64,000 nt of DNA from positions 11,559,001-11,623,000 of the forward strand of contig BSBM01000779.1 of the NCBI GenBank assembly GCA_027924585.1, in the 5' to 3' direction. Positions 21,811 to 32,710 of the stretch are shown here, piece by piece. The notes beneath the pieces were generated by a model. That model ran no database searches, was not told the DNA's origin, and saw nothing but the letters and a program-made list of their open reading frames with translations. Made by a program: the position numbers and the translations under genes. Each line of letters begins with the position of its first letter. Position 1 is the stretch's first letter. The DNA is from Larix kaempferi. Its lineage: Eukaryota; Streptophyta; Pinopsida; Pinales; Pinaceae.

Positions 21811-22179
21811 CCTCCCCCCCCACTAATCCCAAGGTTTAGGATAATTACCTTAGGTTAAGGATAATGCTCTTTAAATATAGAGGCTTTTATCAAAAGAAGA
21901 ATACAAACGGAATAATAAGGATAGTGACTTAAATGATAAGTCACTAGGGTCATCTCCCACCTAATCTCCTTCTCACTCTCCCTCTTGTGGAATTATAACC
22001 CCCTATCTCTTCTTTGTCCTCTTAGTTTGCAATAGTCATGGCTTTTTATATTAAAAGTAAAAATGTACATAATTACATAATCTAGTCATGCTAGACCATT
22101 CAAATATCGCTTCTAGCCATTTCATCAATATTTACATATTTACATCATTACATACTAGGGTAAAAAATGGGGTGTTACA

Positions 22180-22345
22180 TTCCTCTCCCCCTTAATTTAT
22201 GCACTGTCCTCAGTGCATCATCAACACTATATATACAATGTCAGAATTTAACATATCTTTAAACATGTACAATATATTGCTACATTATGTTGTTTAGTTC
22301 CCAAGTTGCTTCCTCAACTCTATTTGCCACAATATTCTTGATCCT
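22180..22345 (-). pseudogene. Tail of chromovirus pol and polypurine tract next to U LTR
   Basis: The minus strand reads a short peptide with the VEEATWELNNI signature expected at the end of a chromodomain, then a stop. About 120 bases later comes the purine-rich ttaagggggagaggaa immediately before the LTR start tgtaacacccc. Chromodomains sit at the integrase C-terminus of chromoviruses and steer insertion to marked chromatin. The identification rests on a short match. Confidence 0.5.
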
Positions 22346-22917
22346 TGCAATACAGAATAGTTGTTGGCCATCTCGTCCACGATGCACCGACATTGATTGT
22401 CTACTTCCATAGTGGCCTTTCCAGGCTTGGCACATCCACATGTACCTATATCAATCATTAAGAGGAACAATGCATATTATAATCATTCTTATGAAATAGT
22501 CATAATGTCCATAGCAATTTTCCAAAACCAAATGGTAAGAACATATAGTTATTTCATCAAATACATATGGAATCTCTATCTAATACTTATTTGCATGTAT
22601 ATTTATTTTCTTCCACAAGGTTGCCACAGGAAATAATTCAACTCACTGCTCTGCTTGACACACCCTCTACAACTATCCTAATCCATAGCACTCCTCCCCC
22701 ATCATTCTGCACAACATAGGGAATGAGATCCCTTTTCTGCATGCAATCCCTTGGGTTATCCCGATTCCGTTACAGTGCTCCAACATAGGCTGACCAAGGA
22801 ATCTCCAAGCTAAGACTCTATAAATATCATGAAGCTCTCATAACATATTCATTAAAATTGCCTCTTCTTTGTAGTCACTCACCCAACAGGGTCAGTCACT
22901 CACCCTACAGGGTCAGG
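22346..22917. other. Interval with a diverged U-type LTR fragment
   Basis: 22640-22860 resembles the middle of the U LTR (landmarks ctacaactatcc, tgcacaacatagggaatg, caacataggctgacca). No gene seen. The left target site of element R is at its end. Confidence 0.5.
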
Positions 22918-24017
22918 TGTTAGTACCTAAGATGTTCTATGTTGTAATTAGAACTATTCCAAGCAAATCTTTGAACCTTCTCTAGGTCTCAAGCTGATCT
23001 TGGACTAGAGGGGGCTCCCTCATATGATTTGAGGATGACGGCTGCCCTTGAGTATCTTAGTAGCAGCTATAACATTTAATACAAAAGTAAGATGTAAATG
23101 AGAAATAGATATTAAACATTGAAAATTGAGAGAAGATTATATTATAGATCAGAGGCTTGCTATTGGACATGGAGTTTTGGTGACCAAAACAAAGGAATTA
23201 ACACAATAGTTAGGAATTATTACAATGAATACAACCACAATTTCACATGCAATCCACAAATAATTTCTTCTCACTCTCTAGAATAGGGCTAAAAGGCTAA
23301 AACCAAAGCAAACTATGAATGTAATAAGAATCTCTTACTATCTCTGGAATCAGCACAATACTCATACTAAAGCATAAATATCAACACAACAGAAAATATC
23401 ACAATTGTTGTTATTAATTCCTGGAAATGAGAGAAGATCTGCAGATTACATAGCCTCCTGAGAAATAAAAGTAAAAAGGTAATCTTCCCCTTACTCATTA
23501 TAAGAATGAAGCTCCGTTTTCATTCTTTACCAATCAACGTGATTCCCTTCTCTAGTTACAGTAGTAAAATGTCTCTGGCATTTAACATTTGGGCATATTT
23601 GTGAAAACATGTCAGTTGATATAAACTTGGCCATTGCTTGTCTTTTTTAAATAATACTTTGGCATTTATGCTTTTGTCCAATAACCAACAATATTAATAT
23701 AATAATCCAAGCGTTTTCCTCTTACGTATTGAAATAATATAGCATGGTCATAATATATTTAAAAGCAATTTCCATTTTAGCTTTCACTCCATCCATTAAA
23801 ACTCCATAAAAAAAAATCAATATTCTTGAACGCCAAAAACAATGCTTGAAATAGTCACTCCAACCAACAAATTAAGTGAGTCTCTCTTTTCTTTCTAGTG
23901 TTGGCGATATCATTAACACGCTTGCTTAGTATAGAAGCCAAGGTTTCTTACGGGGCGACCCCATTACATCGTCATTTCGATCTATAGTTCCCACCACCTA
24001 TGAATCCATTTTTCTCG
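22918..24017 (-). repeat. Element R 3' LTR
   Basis: About 1100 bp; plus-strand left end tgttagtacc, right end atttttctc. It matches, in order, three separate pieces at 25377-25589, 39739-40173 and 49571-50057, which are the other LTR cut by two later insertions. Each LTR also has its own indels of about 200 bp. Confidence 0.82.
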
Positions 24018-24199
24018 ATTCAAGTTCAAATCTACATACCAATTCTCTGAAATTTCTATAGGTGTTGGTATTTTTCCTTTGATTAGACTCTACAGACTTT
24101 AAAGAGTTTTTGTCCTCATATGAAGAACACATGAAGAATAATAACCTTGTTTCAGATCTTTGATAAGTTTCTCAACAAACTTCGTCTATCATCCCCGGC

Positions 24200-24405
24200 A
24201 ATGATTTTATGTGCAGCAAAATAATGATGTAAAGCAACATAAATATTATCATTCTCAAAAAAATCAGCAGACTCTAGATCTTTAAAAGGCTCAACCACAT
24301 CCAATGATTTTATGTGCAGCAAAATAATGATGTAAAGCAACATAAATATTATCATTCTCAAAAAAATCAGCAGACTCTAGATCTTTAAAAGGCTCAACCA
24401 CATCC
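24200..24405 (+). repeat. Exact 103-bp tandem duplication
   Basis: 24200-24302 and 24303-24405 appear identical. 103 is not a multiple of three, so it breaks the R reading frame. It is recent, or an assembly artefact. Confidence 0.9.
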
Positions 24406-24437
24406 TCTTGAAATTCTTGCTCAATCTTAGGAACAAC

Positions 24438-24905
24438 CTACACAGTACCATGACCATACTCCTTTAAGACTGAAATAGTTTCTGTATTTGCACAAAAGTC
24501 TTTCTCAATAGAATTAGCCTGAACTTCTACACACCTTTCACCATTAGATTGTTTTTCTTTGATGTGAGAGTCCCCCTCAAAATAAATGTTAAAATCATTC
24601 ATCCAATCACTATCAACATGTTGATTTGAGGCAGGAATATTTGCTAGGCTTGTCTCGTGAGGAATGGAATCCCACTTGCTCAGGAAGATATCATGCAAGT
24701 TCCATAAACATGAAATAGAATCACCAAGCAATTCTGTGAACCACTATCTGCAATCTCCCTCCAATATTTGAGCAAACATTCTCATGAAAACATCATCATA
24801 TTGAATGTCTAGATCATTAGTGTAATCATGAAATTTGCCCATATGTTTTTATACTGTAACATTATCATCTCCATTGAATCTTGGAAGATGTCTTAGGTAT
24901 TTTCT
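24438..24905 (-). pseudogene. Element R gag fragment
   Basis: The minus strand reads LPRFNGDDNVTV, then HMGKFHDYTNDLDIQYDDVF, MRMFAQILEGDC and LHDIFLSKWDSI, the wording of the Ty3-gypsy gag (retrotrans_gag) helical domain that builds the virus-like particle. Stops interrupt it near 24855 and 24755. An open stretch of 97 codons (24438-24731) is its C-terminal part. No zinc knuckle or protease follows before the LTR. It is non-functional. Confidence 0.72.
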
Positions 24906-25352
24906 AGGCAGATCATGAAGGATGTGTAAGAGTAGGAGAGGCATAAATTTATAGTGAATAGGCCAATGGGGTTATTGATCAAAGGATTATAGCAGATGAT
25001 TTGATCTTAAAAAAGACAGGGATATGGATTTCTTATTTGATAAAATCTTTAAAAGAGGGTATTGAAAGGGAATTTTCTGTGTCAATACTACAAGCAATAA
25101 ACAAGATTTCTTAGATTGACTAGATAGATGATTTCTTAACCTCTTTTGAAAAATAAACATGATTCAAACAACTAACCATTTGCTTTCTCTGTTTGTCAAC
25201 AGGTAGTTCTTTCTCCCAGTGGAGTCTAGAAATTTGAATTTGGAGTCACCAGGTGAAGGTTTAACAAACAAAAATTTGAATCTTCTTCACCTCAAGAATT
25301 CAAAGCTTATGATTTTCATTTCCCCCAGGGAAAAATAACTTCATTCTTTCGT

Positions 25353-25370
25353 TCCTCGGTAACATCGCCA
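25353..25370 (-). other. Putative primer-binding site of element R
   Basis: Minus strand tggcgatgttaccgagga, six bases inside the LTR end. It differs mostly by transitions from the tggcgactccgctgggga site of element T, so it may be a mutated site for the same tRNA. Confidence 0.5.
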
Positions 25371-25376
25371 GAAAAA

Positions 25377-25589
25377 TGTTAGTACTTGAGATATTCTAGG
25401 TTGTAATTAGAACTATGTCAAGCACATCAACCTTCTTTAGGTCTCAAGCTAATCTTGGACCAAAGGGGGATCCCTTGTATGATTTCCCTCATATGATTTT
25501 AAGATGATGGTTTCCCTTGAGTATCTCAGTAGCAGCTATAACATTTAATGCAAAAGTAATATTTAAATGAGAGATTGATGTTAAACAGG
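25377..25589 (-). repeat. Element R 5' LTR, piece 1
   Basis: Matches 22918 to about 23115 (tgttagtac..., ctcaagctaatcttggac, ctcagtagcagctataac). It is cut at 25589 by element T. Confidence 0.82.
25585..25589 (+). repeat. Left target-site duplication of element T
   Basis: acagg, against acatg at 39739-39743; four of five identical. Confidence 0.65.
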
Positions 25590-26509
25590 TGTTACGGAGA
25601 AAAATTCCTATGGCTTGGGGTAGACCACAACAGACAGCTGACTACCGGAAAATGACTCAATTCCCAATGCAATGCTATATAAATGACAATGCTGAGATAA
25701 TGGAGAAAAGACCAACCTTCAATCGGATGTTTGATGTAGCTCCCCGTTGAGCTTTCAACTTCTACACTTGAACCTGCAGATTAGTCTCAACAACAAGTAC
25801 AAGCAAGTGCATATAATATGTGAAAGACATTAGCATCATCAATAGCATGATCCATGATATCATAAGCAAATATAACCCAATGTAATTTAATAATATCCAC
25901 AACATCAATTGGACAAGAAAATGAGTATTTCCATTAATAAATAACAAGAAGTACAATATACAACCTCTTGTCCGCAACCAATATGAACCAAGAACTGGGT
26001 CTCTCCACTTGTTCGTCCACCACTTCAGTCCTCCATGTAAAGGCAAACTCAAACTATGAAAGGAGTTTGGAAGGTGAATATAAGGAATTCACAACAACTA
26101 GGGTCAATGAGTGTAGACTCAAGTCATGACAAAAATCCACTAGAGTTATCTTGCTCTCTCTTTCTCCTCCCTTCCATATGCCATAAGAGCTCAATATATA
26201 GCCTTCCAAAGGTAAGTGAAAGGACACATCGAGGCGTTTCGGGGAAAATGGAGGGCTAAAGGTCACCCTAAGACTGCTTTTTGGGAGTAAAAAGTAATTT
26301 TCTAATGATTTTTTCCATTTTACTTGGTACCCACGGGATACAGTGGAACAACTTGCGTGTACGTAGGCTATAATGGGACAACAAGCATACAGGAAGAAAA
26401 ATAGGGAAAAAGTGTTTCTGAAGTACATAAAGTGAATCTAAGTTAGTGAAATGGATCCTGAAGGCCAAAGAATGTTGATGCTCACAAGGTGGAAAAATAC
26501 GTTGTAACG
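25590..26509 (-). repeat. Element T 3' LTR
   Basis: 920 bp, the same length as 38819-39738 and very similar (ends tgttac and gttgtaacg). The open frames in it are shadows and recur in the other LTR. Confidence 0.9.
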
Positions 26510-26521
26510 GATGCCCCCTAA
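26510..26521 (-). other. Polypurine tract of element T
   Basis: Minus strand ttagggggcatc, directly before the 3' LTR. It would prime plus-strand DNA synthesis. Confidence 0.65.
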
Positions 26522-28883
26522 TGTGTGAGGTTAGAGAATGGTGTTGCGATGGCCGAAATACATTATAAATCTCAGAAGTGGAGTGATGGAGACACAACTG
26601 GAAGGAACAACTCACTCGTCATAATACAATAATATCTCTGAATACATGTCGGTATAGTACAACAATCTGATACAATGGCCATGAATAGGCAGTACATAAT
26701 GAATACATGGCATAGGTGATCATAGCCATAACCATCAATAGTAAGAGACGGTCTCCTTCTGAAAGAAAACAACTGGTGCAAATTGGAGGTACAAACTGTT
26801 GATTTCTGAGAGATGATATCTCAAATGTAAAGTCACGATCATAAGTAGCATACTGAAATACTGAATACCACTATCGTCTGGGGTCTTCTACACAAATCAT
26901 CTATGATGCAAGTCCCATTAAGTGAGTAAAGGTGTTGAGGTTGAACTTGATGCGACATCGTCTGATTACTGGTCAATGATGCATACGGTTAACAAATACG
27001 AGATAACTCCCCAATAATGAAAATGGGCATCAAGGCATAGAGTACAATCATCAAAGTGCGAATAGATGTGTTAAAGTTGAACACTCAGATGAATCCATCA
27101 ATCAGGGGACATTGATGTATTCCCAAAACCATCGATGGCGAGAGAACCTACCACTAATGATTGCAAGCCTCAAGGTACTCAACCGAACTCTAAGTATAAA
27201 ATTCTGGAATAAATGAGTTGAAGTCGACTGAACAAAACTTTCTAGAAGGAGGGCATTAAGGCATCCCCCATCAACCAACATGAGGTAATAGCTACGCTGA
27301 AAGATTTGGAAGAACTCAAATGAAACGAGCTGACTCAATAAGGATGGCCGACATGCAATAGTCAAGAGATCTGAGGAGTGGCCGACTTTGGTTTCAGGAC
27401 TTCCTTTGAATAAGAGCATGAGCAGATGGATAGAATCAGGTAGCATAAACTCGACATAACATTGTGCGATGCAGGAGGCATCAACAAAGGGCTCCATAGT
27501 GACTGGAAGTTTAACCAATCGATGGAGTAAAACTGAGAAATGAGTACAGCTCCTAAGGTCCTACTATAGTCTCGACTCATAATGTGTGGAGTGGATTGAA
27601 TGCTCTGTTCAAAGGTGACACAACAGTTGCCAACAATAAGAAGTAAATATTCTCCCATCTGGCTTTTTGGAATATTTGATTTTTTTGGTCTTTTTCATAT
27701 TTGGAAAGCTTGAAAAAGAATAAAATTGCTTATAGTACAACAAATGAGGGAACGAGTGTCAAATAACGAGCAGACTAGTCCCAAGTAGTGGAACGTACCT
27801 ATGATCAATGCAAGGAAGCATGTGCAGGATGTGGACACTCGGGGGGGTGTTCCCTTAGGGTCATAAGGTCATCAAATTGTGAAGGAAAAATGGAAGCTCT
27901 GCAAGGCTCGACAAGGAAAGTGCTCCGGCACTAGGTTAACAATTGAGTAAGCGGGAGCCAACACAAGGCTCAAGCGGCAAGCAGGAGGATGCAATGCAAT
28001 CACAACGTGGTACAAATGGGGGGTGTCCTTATGGGAGATGGCCAGCATAAGACAAAGTAGAGTATGAGTCTGTATCACAAAGTCATGGCGTAACTATGAA
28101 GGACTCACAATCCTAAAGAGAGACAACAACATGGGTGCCAAAAGGAAAAAAGAGGCTCTAACTAGGGCACCCATGGTTGGATAGACCCTACCGCCAAATA
28201 ATGACACTTCTATAATAGTGTGACAACTTCGTGTTAGTTAAGAAGTGGGGTTGCACCTAGGGTTAGTGAAAAACGGTCAAAAGATCAAATGCATAATGCA
28301 TGTGAAAATGACATCTAACCTATATGCCATGTGTGAAATATACTGCCATAGGTGTGAAGTGGTAAAAAAATCAACTCTCGTCGAAGAAATATGTTCAAAA
28401 TGCTACTCCAAGACATTACATTAGTCCAAAACAACTTAAAGTGGTGAAAACTATAGACAAGTGGGTTTCCAAAACTATAAATAGTAATAAAAAATTACAA
28501 TTTACAATTCATTTTCACTTTTTACCCAATTTGGAGTTTTTGGTTAGTTTTCACCTTGAATTTCAGTCGCTGATTCTGAGAGCTACGGGCATCCATTCAT
28601 CGAGCCGTCTGGAACAGGTTAGCTATCTCATCCTCCTCTTTCATTTAGTAGTTTTTATTTCATTTTTCAGTGGTCAAATTTTTTTATTGGCCAATCCCTA
28701 TTTGGTCATGGGGATGTACGCGGGCTACAAATATACGGGTCACGGGCAGGGCTTGGTACCCGTGGTCAATGCATGTGTTGACCATAGGTACCCACCTCTG
28801 TTAGCTAAATAGCACGCGAGTATGACCATGAGGTTTGTTTTTTAAATGAAAAAGACTAAACTCTTTTTGTTTCTTCCTCCAGG
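26522..28883. other. Non-coding 3' region of element T
   Basis: Between the 3' LTR and the opposite-strand ORF. Several short open frames on both strands show no family likeness. 28441-28812 (plus) is open for 123 codons and might hold an upstream exon of the next feature, but I cannot support it. Confidence 0.5.
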
Positions 28884-30154
28884 ATGGTTCTAGAATGGAG
28901 GGAAAGTGAGCATGACCTTGTGGATGAGGCTGTCTACAATGATTTGCCTGCACAACAAGCATTACAAGCATGTGGGATTTTCAAATTTTGGAGCATTGGG
29001 GATTTGAGGGCCCAAAACCTATTGCTCCGTCGCTTGATAGACTACTGGGACGTAGATGCACAAAATTTCAACCTGGATGGTCAAATACTCTCCTTGGAGG
29101 TAGATGACATTTATTTCATTACTGGATTGTCCCATCGAGGGGAAGTGGAAAGTCTTTGATCTCGTACTGTGGGTGGTGGGATCACCATTCCCAACTACAT
29201 AGAGCGGTATTGTCTTCCCAACACTCGGAAACTGGGGAGTCAGGTACCCATTGGAGCCATAGTCAGTCTGAGCATGAAGATTATAGTGGCTACTCTCATT
29301 AGGATTATAGGTTCGACAACTTTACACCAGGATTCAAGGTCGGTGATGTTCTACGCCTCACAATGCATGTGTACCATGATATATGACTGGTGCACGACGT
29401 TACTAGGGTCTATGAAGACCCAGTTAACGGATTGCAAGCATGGGGAGGCAAAAAACTTTGGATACAACAGTATTCTATGCAACTTCTTCTTTGAGAGGGT
29501 TTCGGGGCTCAGTCCGAGGGTGGAAGTCCCTCCTCATAGTCTCCGTGACCCAGCTCTGACCTGATGGGCAAAGGTCTTGACATGATAGGGTGGTGGCCGA
29601 CAGGCATCACCATACACAGAGGAGTTCTTTCACTGGTGGGACCGACAGGTCATAGCCATTGATGACTACCCCTATGGAGGGATAGACTTCGGTGGTGATC
29701 GCGACATGCCGCTTCCTCTAGGAGTAGCTTTCGGAGACATCGATGAGTTACTCTTTTTATGTTTTTGTGTATGAATTGTTTTTGGGATTTTTGATTATAT
29801 ATGAAAATGCAAAAATCGTTTTGGGGGTAGTATCACATATTAACATTCTACTGTTTGCTTGAAGACACTGGTCCACGAAGACCTGAGGGTTTCCCGAGAC
29901 ATCGTCGATGAGGAAGGGGTGGAGAGGTAGTCGGCCCTGCATAGTGCACATTAGAGACCGTGCAGGTCAACCTGTCCTGCATGACCAATAGGGTACCCAT
30001 GATCGAGGTAGCACGGCTTCCAAAGGATATGCAGCGCCATGTTGTGGGGGTACCGAGTCCTTGGGTGCGACTACTGCAACGTATAGACAACGCAGTACAT
30101 TATTACTATCAGACACATCCTGCTGAGGCAGCTAGGCCTCCTCGTGGGGCTTAG
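28884..30154 (+). pseudogene. Opposite-strand additional ORF of element T, plant-mobile-domain-like
   Basis: Coding on the plus strand while gag and pol of T are on the minus strand. From ATG 28884 one frame runs to about 29774 with TGA at 29157, TGA at 29562 and TGA-TAG at 29583-29588, all explainable by C-to-T changes in R or Q codons. The block around 29010-29140 (LLLRRLIDYWDVDAQNF, LSLEVDDIYFITGLSHRG) resembles the plant mobile domain (PMD) family found in host and transposon proteins; DDYPYGGIDFGGDRDMPL follows near 29660-29715. A probable intron (gt near 29748, ttgcttgaag near 29864) leads to a second, frame-shifted part ending at the TAG 30152-30154. A pyrimidine-rich tract and CAG just before 28884 suggest an earlier exon. 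Additional ORFs in either orientation are known from Tat elements; their function is unknown. Confidence 0.7.
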
Positions 30155-30330
30155 ACATCTAAGGGTCCCATATTTTTGTATCAATATGTATATTTTTGAG
30201 GGCTACGGGCTCCAGTTTTGTATTGTGACACTACCATTTTGGACATGTTATTTATAAAAAACTATGGTTCTCCGGTTCTACGATATGTGTATGTACAAAT
30301 GTATGAATGTATGTTTATTTGTGTGCTTCA

Positions 30331-30720
30331 TTATGAATGTGACAAATGCCAATCTAGGACATATTTAGCATATGCATCAAATACATGATTAAAACTTCTA
30401 GGAACATGAATGTATGTAATGGAAACAAAATGATGTTCCAAGAGTCTTACCCTTAAGAATCTCTGTAGTAAAGTAGGATCCCTCACACGGTACTGACCAT
30501 TCAACTGAGACACAACCAGTTGTGAATCCAAGCGGACTTCTAAACAATGGATACCATGCGAAATAACATCCCGAAGTATCTCAACCATAGCACTGTACTT
30601 AGCCACATTGTTTGATGTAGGACCAAGACAACCACCTCCCGAAGCAGCAGAAGCAAGCTTCTGTGTATGACGGCTAGCACCATCCATGAATCCTAAGAAC
30701 ACAGGAGACTCTACTGACAT
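30331..30720 (-). pseudogene. Element T second RNase H domain (after integrase)
   Basis: A 129-codon open stretch with the fold of the additional (archaeal/plant-like) RNase H known in Tat elements. The first acidic residue is present (GFMDGASR), as are D in VRLDSQLVVSQL and D in NHVFDAYAK. The conserved E of the NNVAEY block is K (NNVAKYSAMVE), again a G-to-A change. It lies downstream of integrase, at the end of pol, and the frame ends near the limit of this domain. Such a domain would replace or supplement the degenerate RNase H next to RT. Inactive as read. Confidence 0.8.
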
Positions 30721-30831
30721 CTGTCAACCAAATGGAAGTGAATCAGCATACCGGAAAACCAAAAGAAATCTAAACTATGTACAGAAGCAACTATACAATA
30801 GTATACAAAAGTATTAGCTCGAACTAGAACT

Positions 30832-31905
30832 TCAAGCGTAATACCGCTTGAGGTAGAGCCCATTTCTAGGTTCCTTCAAGGCGTTCCCCTCATAATCTTC
30901 CAATTCATAGGCTCCTTTTTCCAGGACACACCTCACTATGTAAGGAACATGCCACATGGGGTTAAACTTGCCTGCTCCCAGGGGTTCTTTAGCTTGATCA
31001 TATAAGAGGACCAAGTCACCTTCAGCATACTGTCGGGGACGGACAGACCTATCATACTGAACCTTGACATGACGCTTATTGGCATCTATAGCCATGGCAG
31101 CATCTCGACGCTGCTTGTCAAGCTGCTCAAGGTGGATCAAACATTGCTCAATACCCAACGTATCAGGGAGGAGATCTATGGCTAGTTTTAATGAAGGGAT
31201 TTCGCATTCAATCGGTAAAATAGACTCCACACCGTGTACTAGCTGAAACGGTGAGAACCTAGTGGCAGTCTTAACTACGGTTCAATATGCCCACAAAGCA
31301 GGATATAACATAATATGCCAGTTGTTCTTGCTATGTTGGATGGTACGTTGGAGAATGGTCTTTAAGGACTTATTGACTACCCCAACCTGACCATTCACTT
31401 GGGGATAGTATGAAGATGAATGTTCGTGACAAACTCAAAGCTTGAGTGACAAATCTTCCATCATCTTGTTCTGAAAGTGACTTCCATGGTCAGTGACAAT
31501 CTCTCTCGGAATACCGAATCGAGTAATAATCTGATTGAATACGAAATGGGCTGCTATAGCACCATCGAATTTTACGGTAGGCATGGCCTCATCCCATTTG
31601 GAGAAATAATCCATGGCCACTATGATATGGTGATGCCCCCCAGCCGAGGCTGGTTTGCAATCCATGAAATCCATCCCCCACTTGGTGAAGGGACCGACGG
31701 TGACGATTGGATGAAGGGGCGCTGGATGCGAGTGTACATTCTAAGAAGACACCTGGCAAGAGTGACATCTCTTTACGACGTTCATACAATCCTTGAAGAT
31801 TGAAGGCCAAAAGTAACCAGCTCGCATAATGCGTTGGGTTGTTGCAATCTCGGATAGGTGACCACCACATGCCCCAGCGTGGCAATCATTAAGAACACGC
31901 TCCGC
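30832..31905 (-). pseudogene. Element T integrase (broken)
   Basis: The H2C2 zinc finger is at about 31750-31880 (CHAGACGGH, then CHSCQ). The core follows with the first catalytic D (MDFMDCKPAS, 31665) and the second (VTDHGSHF, 31475). The block that should hold the catalytic E reads NGQVGVVNKSLK (about 31375-31395), so E is replaced by G (GAG to GGG). The C-terminal part (30832-31230) has the GDLVLLYDQAKEP and GKFNPMWHVPYIV blocks. Breaks separate the parts near 31434 and 31260-31280. It would have inserted the DNA copy; it is dead. Confidence 0.87.
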
Positions 31906-32640
31906 TTCTTCGTGAGTCAAACAACGACAGAGGATAGAATACTTTCCTCGACGATACAAAGTGTCACTGACGATGGTATCATATTTAGCGTGGTGTTTCA
32001 CATGCCGTCGTTTGTCTCGTGAATAGTGCGAAGGGAACTTCAAAGTTTGAAGATATACAATAATATCCCCATACCAAGGTTCCTCAGATGAGATAAGAAA
32101 TAAGTGCTTATCCACAAAGGAATCTTCATGGACAATATCCTCATCAAGTCGTGGAAGGTCCGACATGAGCTCAGCAAAAACCAAGGATTTCACCGGCTTC
32201 GCCGAAGAAAAATCGAGATCAAACTCCTGAAGGATCACAATCCATTTATTGTACTTCCACCCTATAAGATGTCGTGATAGCACGAACTGAAATGGATTGA
32301 TATGCGCTATGACTGTGGTTTTCCTGAGCATGATGTAATGTCATAACCGTTGGATTGCATGAACAGTCGCAAGTGCCAACTTCTCCACATGAGTGTATCT
32401 CAGCTCAACGTCTACTAGATTTCGACTAAGGTAATAGATCACATGCTCCACGAGCACATCATCAACCTGAACTAAGACCATGCCAATAGTCTCTTGAGAT
32501 GCGGCCACATAAAGTATAAAATCTCTTGCGAAGTCGGGTGGACTAAGCAAATGGGTCAATACCAAATCTTTCTTAAGAGCATCGAAAGACTGTTGGGCTC
32601 GCTCATCAGATAAACGATGTGTCTTTCTTCAACAAACGTG
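31906..32640 (-). pseudogene. Element T first RNase H domain (broken)
   Basis: The RNase H next to RT. Seen are FILYVAASQETIGMVLVQ, YYLSRNLVDVELRYTHVEKL, INPFQFVLSRHLIGWKYNKW and the LQEFDLDF block that ends this domain. In-frame TGA near 32338 (RL*HY) fits CGA to TGA. The usual D after FILYV is A (VAAS), so its first catalytic acid is missing, as is common when Tat elements carry a second RNase H. Confidence 0.8.
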
Positions 32641-32710
32641 TGAAACCTTTGGTAAGATTAGCATAATTGACTACAAAGCGACGTAGAAAAGTGGCTCTCC
32701 CTTGGAGGCT

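Larger units (their letters stand above)
18331..22179 (-). mobile_element. Element U LTR, split by element V
   Basis: LTR of a chromovirus-like Ty3-gypsy element. On the minus strand it begins tgtaacaccccattttttac at 22179 and ends gtgaca at 18331, giving TG...CA ends. Without element V (19190-21805 plus one 5-bp duplication) it is about 1228 bp, against 1206 bp for the second copy at 62289-63494. Unusually it has a primer-binding site on one side and internal 3' sequence with a polypurine tract on the other. It contains no gene. Confidence 0.8.

Noticed and set aside
26056-26428. Open frames in the T LTR, repeated at 39264-39500
   Set aside because: LTR sequence on both strands; similarity only reflects the LTR pair.
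28441-28812. 123-codon frame upstream of the T opposite-strand ORF
   Set aside because: Could be an upstream exon but has no recognisable domain and is low-complexity; not called as a gene.
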